Shown one piece after another: positions 14,994 through 19,424 of a stretch of DNA of 19,424 nt (position 1 is its first letter; every line of letters starts with the position of its first letter). The translations under genes were made by a program, and so were the position numbers. The notes beneath the pieces were generated by a model that was not told the DNA's origin, did no database searches, and was given only the letters and a program-made list of their open reading frames with translations. This DNA is from DATCZS01 sp036525795 (lineage in GTDB: Bacteria; Actinomycetota; Acidimicrobiia; Spongiisociales; ZC4RG35): assembly GCA_036525795.1 (NCBI GenBank), contig DATCZS010000100.1:1-19424 (forward strand), read 5' to 3'.

Positions 14994-15924
14994 TGGTTGC
15001 TCCTGTGGTGCTGTATTCGATTGCGGTGGCCGCGGCCGGCTGGTCGCAGACGAGTACGTCGACGAGCCCCCCGCGCAAGGCGGCCGCCACCGCCCGGCCT
15101 TTCTCTGCGCCTGCCGCCACACCCACGACCGTCGGGATGCGGCGGAGATCATCCAGCCCGATCGCCACTACTCGCTCCCGCAGCGGTCCTTCGAGCTCGT
15201 GTCCCCGGTCGTCGATGAGTCGGGCACACACCACTCCGGCCGGCGACTCCGAGCCCCGATAGGAGTCCGCGATCGCAGCTTCGGCGAAACCGACGCCGGG
15301 GACGCCTATGCCGATCACGGCGACATCGGCAGAGCGGGCCAGGTCGAGCTCGGCCCGGATCCGGGGGTCGCTTCTCAGCTCCGACGCCAGCCGGCTCGAC
15401 TCGAGCAGGACGGGGGCATGGAGGAAGCGATTGCGGCCCCCCAGGGAGCGGGCCATCCGGCGGACCAGCTCGTGACCAGACGCGGCAGGGGCCATCGTGA
15501 GATCGCCGCCCACCTGCACCACTTCCACGTTCAGCGGGTGTTCGACGGTGAGATTGCGGATGACGGCTTCGACGCTCCGCCCCCATCCCAGCGCCACGCG
15601 GTCGGAGTCGGCGAGCAACTCGACCAGGCGGCGGGCGGCGGTGGCGCCGACCAGGTCGAGTGACGGGTCGCTCTCCGAGATCACCGCCACCTCGGTGCCC
15701 CCGAAGGCTCGGCGCATGGCGTCCTCGAGGGCGTCGTGGCGGCGGAGGGGATGGTCGATGATGAAACGGACGACGCCCTCGCGCCGGGCGGTGTCGAGCA
15801 AACGAGAGACGTTGGAACGGCTGGTGCCGAGCAGGTCGGCCACTGCGTCCTGGGACCACCCGTCGACGTAATAGCGCTGGGCGGCTTCGGCCAGCCGTAT
15901 GCGCCGTTCCAGCGTCACGTCCAC
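14980..15924 (-). CDS. SorC/DeoR-family sugar-binding regulator of the E1/E2 operon
   Basis: A 314-residue regulator, GTG start at 15924 with a weak GTGAG ribosome site. The helix-turn-helix is near residues 25-45 (SQDAVADLLGTSRSNVSRLL). The recognition segment SRSNVSRLL differs by one residue from SRSMVSRLL of the other SorC regulator in this window. The effector domain has VALGWGRSVEAVIRNL, VAVIGIGVPGV and the terminal RGGLVDVLVCDQPAA. It is the first gene of the minus-strand operon and presumably acts on the palindromes at 15930-15962, responding to a phosphorylated sugar or polyol. A SorC member ahead of a 2-oxo acid/acetoin-type dehydrogenase is less usual than the sigma-54 activators common for aco operons. 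Confidence 0.9.
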   Translation of the reverse strand: MDVTLERRIRLAEAAQRYYVDGWSQDAVADLLGTSRSNVSRLLDTARREGVVRFIIDHPLRRHDALEDAMRRAFGGTEVAVISESDPSLDLVGATAARRLVELLADSDRVALGWGRSVEAVIRNLTVEHPLNVEVVQVGGDLTMAPAASGHELVRRMARSLGGRNRFLHAPVLLESSRLASELRSDPRIRAELDLARSADVAVIGIGVPGVGFAEAAIADSYRGSESPAGVVCARLIDDRGHELEGPLRERVVAIGLDDLRRIPTVVGVAAGAEKGRAVAAALRGGLVDVLVCDQPAAATAIEYSTTGATNATA

Positions 15925-15929
15925 GGTTT

Positions 15930-15943
15930 CTCACATATGTGAG
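15930..15943. promoter_or_regulatory. Operator-like palindrome CTCAC-N4-GTGAG before the second SorC regulator
   Basis: CTCACATATGTGAG is a perfect 14-base palindrome six bases before the GTG start at 15924, within the predicted leader. It has the same arms and spacing as the site at 3402-3415. Binding here would cover the ribosome site region or block elongation. Confidence 0.65.
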
Positions 15944-15948
15944 TAGTA

Positions 15949-15962
15949 GTCACGATTGTGAG
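15949..15962. promoter_or_regulatory. Second operator-like site overlapping the promoter
   Basis: GTCAC-GATT-GTGAG keeps the arm spacing with one arm mismatch. It overlaps the -10 box and the expected transcript start. Its centre is 19 bases, about two helical turns, from the neighbouring perfect site. Confidence 0.5.
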
Positions 15963-15989
15963 AATACTGTGACCGCCACCACCTGGCAA
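15961..15989 (-). promoter_or_regulatory. Promoter of the SorC-E1-E2 operon
   Basis: On the minus strand TTGCCA (15984-15989; five of six -35 matches) is followed by exactly 17 bases and TATTCT (15961-15966; four of six -10 matches). The predicted start, near 15955, gives a leader of about 30 bases containing the perfect palindrome. Confidence 0.6.
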
Positions 15990-16090
15990 GTGGCACGCTC
16001 TCGCTACCCAGGTACTGGTGAACGGTCCCCCAGCGTGCTGGGAAAATGGGCCCGGCGAACGGAGTGAGTTGAGGTGGGGGGGGTGGTGCT

Positions 16091-16109
16091 CACCCCATAC
16101 GCGGGGGTG
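16091..16109. repeat. Diverged REP-like hairpin
   Basis: CACCCC and GGGGTG form a 6-bp stem with a 7-base loop. It resembles the C-run/G-run hairpins at 16181 and 16244 but is not a close copy. It lies in the 351-base gene-free stretch between ispD and the SorC gene. Confidence 0.35.
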
Positions 16110-16180
16110 GCGCGGTGGGCGCGGGTTGCGGTCTCGTGGGTGGGACCGATCCCCCTCCCTCCCGGCCCCGCCGGGCCGGC

Positions 16181-16211
16181 AGGGACCTTCCCCCACTTGC
16201 GTGGGGGACGA
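16181..16211. repeat. REP-like palindromic repeat, copy 1
   Basis: A 31-base element whose core pairs TCCCCCAC with GTGGGGGA around the loop TTGC. It matches copy 2 at all positions except one loop base. Confidence 0.7.
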
Positions 16212-16243
16212 TCTTCCTCCTCGCTCCGCGGGCGTTTGCCGGT

Positions 16244-16274
16244 AGGGACCTTCCCCCACTTGGGTGGGGGACGA
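16244..16274. repeat. REP-like palindromic repeat, copy 2, just after the ispD stop
   Basis: Same 31-base element as copy 1, with loop TTGG, starting 63 bases later in the same orientation. It lies one base beyond the ispD stop codon, so the 8-bp hairpin may also act as a transcription stop or 3'-end stabiliser for ispD. No T-run follows. Confidence 0.7.
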
Positions 16275-16275
16275 C

Positions 16276-16998
16276 TCAGCTGTCGGTCCAGACCCCCTTG
16301 TCCCAGGAGAGGGCGTACTCCTCGGCCTGGAAGAAGTCCTCGACGAAGGTGACCTTGATGTTGCGAGGGTCACCGGCGATGACGGTGACGGTGAGGTCGG
16401 AGAAACGCTCCACGGTTTCGGCGGTATCGACGCCTTCGAACCCCGCCTCGGCCGCCCGCCGGTATGCGGCGAGGAGATCGTCAGCCCAGAACGCCTGCGG
16501 GGTCTGCACCTTGCGCAGCGTGTCGTGGGGCAGCGGGTGGGCCGCCCCCTCGCGTATGCGATACAGCGACTCCTCCAGTTTGAGCCCGGGGATCGCCCCG
16601 CCGGTCGCCCGCGCTTCGAGGATGATCGTCTCGAGCAGGTCGAGGGTGAGAAACGGCCGGGCGCCGTCGTGAATGGCCACCAACCCCACCTCTCCCGACT
16701 CGATCTGATCGGCGAGCGCTTCGAGCGCGTGCTCCTCGCTCTTGTGGCGGGTCGCTCCGCCGACCACGACATCGGTCGGCTTGGAGGGCGCCATCTCGGC
16801 CAGCAGGTTCTCGGCGCTGGCGCGGTCCTCGTCGCGCACCACCAGAACGATCCGGTCGACGAGGGCGGACCTGTTCATGGTCTCGAGCGAATACTCGAGC
16901 ATGTCCCTGTCCCGGATGGGCAGATACACCTTGTTCACGTCGTGCTGGATGCGGGAACCACGCCCGCCGGCCAGGACGACAGCAGCCATCTGATCCAC
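16276..16998 (-). CDS. ispD: 2-C-methyl-D-erythritol 4-phosphate cytidylyltransferase (IspD)
   Basis: A 240-residue nucleotidyltransferase of the non-mevalonate isoprenoid pathway; it makes CDP-methylerythritol from CTP and MEP. The N-terminal VVLAGGRGSRIQHDVNKVYL motif, GGATRHKSEEHAL, VAIHDGARPF, LRKVQTPQAFW, EGVDTAETVE and NIKVTFVEDFFQAEEY all match the family. The start is GTG at 16998, supported by a TANNNT box six bases upstream; ATG 16989 is the alternative. It is divergent from an IspD-like gene whose start is 64 bases away. IspF is not visible in the window. Confidence 0.95.
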   Translation of the reverse strand: MDQMAAVVLAGGRGSRIQHDVNKVYLPIRDRDMLEYSLETMNRSALVDRIVLVVRDEDRASAENLLAEMAPSKPTDVVVGGATRHKSEEHALEALADQIESGEVGLVAIHDGARPFLTLDLLETIILEARATGGAIPGLKLEESLYRIREGAAHPLPHDTLRKVQTPQAFWADDLLAAYRRAAEAGFEGVDTAETVERFSDLTVTVIAGDPRNIKVTFVEDFFQAEEYALSWDKGVWTDS

Positions 16999-17004
16999 GG
17001 GCAG

Positions 17005-17010
17005 ACGTTA
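17005..17010 (-). promoter_or_regulatory. Candidate -10 box, leaderless start for ispD
   Basis: On the minus strand TAACGT is followed by six bases and then the ispD GTG at 16998. No ribosome binding site is present, so a leaderless mRNA is likely. Confidence 0.45.
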
Positions 17011-17062
17011 CCGGGGGACAGACTTCAGCCAGAAGCCGGGTATCCTGACGCACTCCGCACTC

Positions 17063-17587
17063 ATGTCCAGTCCCCACCTGCTCCGCCCTTTCAGCTCCCG
17101 CCAGCTCAGCCTCGTCGCCGGTGACGGCAAGGTGCTGGTGTTCGCCGTCCTCGGCGGACGGTACGCCGGGTCGTCGGTGCAGGTGCACGTTCCGACCCTC
17201 GCTCGGCGGGTCGAGCAGCTGCCCCGGTCGATCGACACCGTGGTGTTCATCGACGAGCCCGTGCCCGACGGGGCGGTCGTCGCGACGATCGACGACATGT
17301 TGACGGACATGGAGGGTTCGCAGGCGGATGCGCTCGCCCATTTCGCACCGGCCACCGAAGCGGTCAAGCGAGTCGATGGCGGCGTCGTCGTCGAAGGCGT
17401 CGATCGCTCGTCGCTGGTCACTGTCCGCTCGCCGGAGGTGATCCGCAAGCCGGCGCTGGAGAGGGCGCTGGACCGGGTGGGACCGATGCAGTGGGTCAAT
17501 CCGACCGCGCTGGTCGCCGCCCATGGCTCCGTCGTCGAGCTGTACGGCTCCGGGCTCGCCCCGGAGAGGCGATCCTCTCCCCGCTGA
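17063..17587 (+). CDS. Degenerate IspD-like protein without the nucleotide-binding motif
   Basis: A 174-residue protein. Its C-terminal half follows IspD: VVATIDDML at the HDGARPF position, ATEAVKRVDGGVVVEGVDRS at the 'xDTIKxV...VxxTxDRxxL' position, and VRSPEVIRKPALERAL at the QTPQxFxxxxLxxAL position. The N-terminal AGGxGxR loop and catalytic lysines are missing; the protein starts with MSSPHLLRPFSSRQ instead. It therefore cannot be a standard cytidylyltransferase. It is back-to-back with real ispD, so it could be a decayed duplicate kept as a partner or regulator. A TATCCT box lies at 17041-17046. The assignment rests on remote similarity. Confidence 0.6.
   Translation: MSSPHLLRPFSSRQLSLVAGDGKVLVFAVLGGRYAGSSVQVHVPTLARRVEQLPRSIDTVVFIDEPVPDGAVVATIDDMLTDMEGSQADALAHFAPATEAVKRVDGGVVVEGVDRSSLVTVRSPEVIRKPALERALDRVGPMQWVNPTALVAAHGSVVELYGSGLAPERRSSPR
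17563..17580. terminator. Perfect stem-loop at the end of the IspD-like gene, probable bidirectional terminator
   Basis: GGAGAGG-CGAT-CCTCTCC is a 7-bp perfect stem with a 4-base loop. It lies just before the stop at 17585-17587 and ends 16 bases before the convergent HAD gene stop at 17597. It overlaps the last codons of the IspD-like gene. No T-run is seen. Confidence 0.45.
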
Positions 17588-17596
17588 GCGACGCTC

Positions 17597-18403
17597 TCAC
17601 AGCGCTCGCCGGCGCCCGCGCAGGACCCACACCGTCAGCGCCGCGGCCAGCCCGCCGGCCACGGCCGCTCCGGACACCACGGGCACAGGCTTGGGCACGG
17701 TGGCGAGCCGTGTGCGAAGGGTGACCGGGCGCTCGAACTCCATGATCTGCCAGTCCCTGGCCTCGGCGATCTCGCGCAGCTCCTTGTCCGGGTTGACCGC
17801 CACCGGGTGGCCCACCGCCTCGAGCATGGGCAGATCGGTCATCGAGTCGCTGTAGGCGTATGAGGTGGACAGGTCCAGACTTTCCGCGGCGGCGAGCTCG
17901 CGCATCGCCTGTGCCTTGCCCTCGGCATAGGCGTAGAACTCGAGGTCGCCGGTGTACTTGCCCTTGTCGTCGGTCGCCGGTCTTGTCCCGATCACCTCGT
18001 CGACGGCGAGGTAGGCCCCGAATGGGGAGACGATCTCCGTGGGGCTCGACGAGATCACGACCACCTTGCGGCCCGCCCGCTTGTGCTCGTCGATGATCGC
18101 CAGAGCCTCGGCGAAGACGAGCGGCGACACGACCTCGTCGACCGTCTCTCTGATCAGCTGCTCGAGCTCGGCCCTGTCCCACCCCTTGGTCATCTCGCCC
18201 AGCTCGTCGCGCACCCGTTCCAGCTGGTCGTGGTCTGCGCCGAACATCGAGTAGTAGGCCTGGGCGATCCCCGCCTTCATCAGCGCCCGTCGGTTGAGAA
18301 AGCCCGCCTTGCTGAGGGGCCGGGCGAACGCCAGCGTCGAGGACTTGGCGATGATCGTCTTGTCGAGATCGAAGAAGGCGGCCGCGTTGGAGGATCGGCT
18401 CAT
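17597..18403 (-). CDS. HAD-IB family phosphatase (SerB-like) with a C-terminal membrane helix
   Basis: A 268-residue protein. The HAD motifs are in order: AFFDLDKTI (Asp12, Asp14), VVISSSPTEIV for motif II, and YAYSDSMTDLPMLEAVGHPV for motif IV. The helical cap between residues about 30 and 100 contains AQAYYSMFGADHDQLE. It resembles actinobacterial HAD-IB hydrolases related to phosphoserine phosphatase, and the physiological substrate is unclear. A C-terminal hydrophobic helix (VPVVSGAAVAGGLAAALTVW) with a basic tail suggests membrane attachment. ATG 18403 is chosen because the DxD motif then lies at the usual distance; longer upstream reading has no family match. In mycobacteria a related gene neighbours ssd and tadA, as here. 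Confidence 0.9.
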   Translation of the reverse strand: MSRSSNAAAFFDLDKTIIAKSSTLAFARPLSKAGFLNRRALMKAGIAQAYYSMFGADHDQLERVRDELGEMTKGWDRAELEQLIRETVDEVVSPLVFAEALAIIDEHKRAGRKVVVISSSPTEIVSPFGAYLAVDEVIGTRPATDDKGKYTGDLEFYAYAEGKAQAMRELAAAESLDLSTSYAYSDSMTDLPMLEAVGHPVAVNPDKELREIAEARDWQIMEFERPVTLRTRLATVPKPVPVVSGAAVAGGLAAALTVWVLRGRRRAL

Positions 18404-18428
18404 GAGCACCTGGCCTGGGGGTGGTCTC

Positions 18429-18434
18429 AGTGTA
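18429..18434 (-). promoter_or_regulatory. Candidate -10 box for the HAD-IB gene
   Basis: On the minus strand TACACT fits TANNNT and lies 25 bases upstream of ATG 18403. No good -35 is seen. Confidence 0.3.
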
Positions 18435-18484
18435 CGTGCCGGCGACCCTTCTCTCTGACGGATTTCCGGCCGGCTGTCAACCCC

Positions 18485-18517
18485 TTCACGAACGAGATGG
18501 CGAACCGTACGTTCGCC
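18485..18517 (+). promoter_or_regulatory. Promoter with inverted repeat before the Ssd-position gene and tadA
   Basis: TTCACG (18485-18490), 17 bases, then TACGTT (18508-18513), followed by seven bases and ATG 18521, is a leaderless-type promoter. An inverted repeat GGCGAAC-N5-GTTCGCC (18499-18517) overlaps the -10 box and could be a repressor site. Confidence 0.5.
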
Positions 18518-18520
18518 GCC

Positions 18521-19063
18521 ATGTCTCCTCCGATCATGATCGTGCGGGCTCCCCACGACGCGGTGCTTCATCACATCGCTCCGCTGGGGGCGGCGGCCGC
18601 GCTGGGCACGGCGCTGGTCGTCGACCTGGACGACGAACCCACCTCCTACGGGGCCGAGACGCTGGCAGACCTGGTGGCCGACGGCGTGCGCCGACGGCAT
18701 CTCGAGCCCGAGCGCCCGGGCGTGGCGGTGCTCGGGCGGGGGCCGATCGAGCGGGCGGAGGGGTTGGAGATGATCGGTCGCCTGGCCCAACGGTGGCCGG
18801 CGATGGTCGTGCGGTGCGGGGTCGACCTCGCCCTTCCCGGCAGCAGGACCGTGACCGTGCGCACCCCCCTTCCCGGCTCCCACGCCGGCGGGGGAGGGGG
18901 CCTGGTCGTCTGGCAGCGCGTGTCGCACTCCCAGCGGGTCCCCCAGCCTTCGCTGCCTCCCCCCGGCCGCAGACGGGCGACGGACATGCTCGCCGGTCGG
19001 ATCGATCCGCGCTCGCGCTGGGTGAGGGCCTGGCGGCCGATCTGGGGGATGGCATGGGCCTGA
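18521..19063 (+). CDS. Small protein in the Ssd/CpaE position upstream of tadA, no Walker A motif
   Basis: A 180-residue protein that I do not firmly recognise. In actinobacteria the slot between a HAD-IB gene and tadA normally holds the septum-site/CpaE-like ATPase (Ssd). Here TALVVDLDDEPTSYGAETLA resembles the strand after the P-loop in MinD/CpaE proteins. RPGVAVLGRGP and LAQRWPAMVVRCG resemble later strands of that fold. There is no GKGGxGKT-type Walker A motif and the protein is about half the usual length. The C-terminus is Pro/Arg-rich (QPSLPPPGRRRATDM). The ATG at 18521 is preferred by its leaderless promoter; ATG 18497 and 18536 are alternatives. It overlaps the next gene by ten bases. 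Confidence 0.65.
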   Translation: MSPPIMIVRAPHDAVLHHIAPLGAAAALGTALVVDLDDEPTSYGAETLADLVADGVRRRHLEPERPGVAVLGRGPIERAEGLEMIGRLAQRWPAMVVRCGVDLALPGSRTVTVRTPLPGSHAGGGGGLVVWQRVSHSQRVPQPSLPPPGRRRATDMLAGRIDPRSRWVRAWRPIWGMAWA

Positions 19064-19424
19064 CGGGAAGGCTGGCGGCCGCTGTGGTGGGTTCGGACAC
19101 TGCCCTTGATCGGCGGTCGGTCGAGAGCTACGTGCGGCGCCTGGCGGCCGTAGAGGCGCCGTTGGCGAGCACCCTCGAGTTGCGACGCGTGGTCGACGAG
19201 GTCGTCGGCCTGGGCGTGGTCGAGGAGCTGCTCCGCGACGACGAGGTCACCGACGTGCTCGTCAACAGGGCCGGCGAGATCTGGATCGAGCGCGGAGGCG
19301 TGCTCGAGCTGAGCGGGCTCTGCTTCGAGGACGACGGAGCGGTCATCGCCGCCATCGAGCGGGTGATCACGCCGCTCGGGCTGCGCATCGACCGGGCGTC
19401 GCCGATCGTCGACGCCCGCCTCCC
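19054..19424 (+). CDS. TadA/CpaF-type secretion ATPase, N-terminal part
   Basis: About 123 codons from ATG 19054 to the right edge. After MGLTGRLAAAVVGSDTALD comes the CpaF N-terminal domain: LGVVEELLRDDEVTDVLVNR, EIWIERGGVLELSGLCF, then AIERVITPLGLRIDRASPIV and DARLP. These match the type II/IV secretion ATPase family driving Flp/Tad pilus assembly or a related secretion system. The catalytic Walker motifs lie beyond the window. It overlaps the preceding gene by ten bases, so the two are co-translated. TadB/TadC-like genes would be expected to the right. Confidence 0.92.
   Translation, partial: MGLTGRLAAAVVGSDTALDRRSVESYVRRLAAVEAPLASTLELRRVVDEVVGLGVVEELLRDDEVTDVLVNRAGEIWIERGGVLELSGLCFEDDGAVIAAIERVITPLGLRIDRASPIVDARL

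Noticed and set aside
16181..16274. Possible mini-CRISPR: two 31-base repeats with a 32-base spacer
   Set aside because: Only two copies, the spacer itself resembles flanking low-complexity DNA, there are no cas genes nearby, and a long C-run/G-run palindrome next to a stop codon fits a REP element better.
18404..18928. N-terminal extension of the HAD-IB protein to 443 residues
   Set aside because: The extra sequence is antisense to the Ssd-position gene and lacks motifs; HAD motif I is correctly placed from ATG 18403.

Overview
The window is GC-rich bacterial DNA with many GTG starts. Several genes have a TANNNT box ending 6-7 bases before the start codon, a pattern typical of leaderless actinobacterial mRNAs. 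The right end has the order HAD-IB phosphatase, small Ssd/CpaE-position protein, TadA/CpaF ATPase, which also fits Actinomycetota. My best guess is a deep-branching actinobacterium such as Acidimicrobiia. This is inferred from gene content and style; no rRNA is present to confirm it.

Layout. 1-762 (minus) is the N-terminal part of leuC, cut by the window edge. 844-3318 holds a small secreted or membrane protein, an MFS exporter (minus) and a GNAT acetyltransferase. 3438-10919 is one tight ten-gene plus-strand operon: SorC-family regulator, GutM-like protein, three separate glucitol-type PTS EIIC/EIIB polypeptides, EIIA, a SAF-domain NAD(P)-dependent oxidoreductase, a class II aldolase-like protein lacking its metal ligands, HPr and Enzyme I. 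10971-15924 (minus) is a second operon: another SorC-family regulator, then E1-alpha, E1-beta and lipoyl E2 of an acetoin/pyruvate-dehydrogenase-type complex with overlapping genes, then an arylamine N-acetyltransferase. 15925-16275 is a 351-base gene-free stretch with a promoter, two operator-like palindromes and a REP-like hairpin repeat doublet. 16276-19424 holds ispD (minus), a divergent degenerate IspD-like gene, the HAD-IB phosphatase (minus), the Ssd/CpaE-position protein and the start of tadA/cpaF.

How the genes may work together. The plus operon encodes a complete phosphorelay, Enzyme I to HPr to EIIA to EIIB to EIIC, for import and phosphorylation of a hexitol-like substrate. The usual SDR-type sorbitol-6-phosphate dehydrogenase is absent; its place is taken by the SAF-domain oxidoreductase and the altered aldolase-like protein, so the substrate may not be glucitol. 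The two SorC regulators have similar recognition helices, and each is preceded by a palindrome with identical arms and spacing (CTCAC-N4-GTGAG). This suggests that the PTS operon and the TPP/lipoyl dehydrogenase operon form one regulon, in which the PTS product is processed to a 2-oxo acid or acetoin-like intermediate and then oxidised to an acyl-CoA. That link is inference. No E3 gene is in the window.
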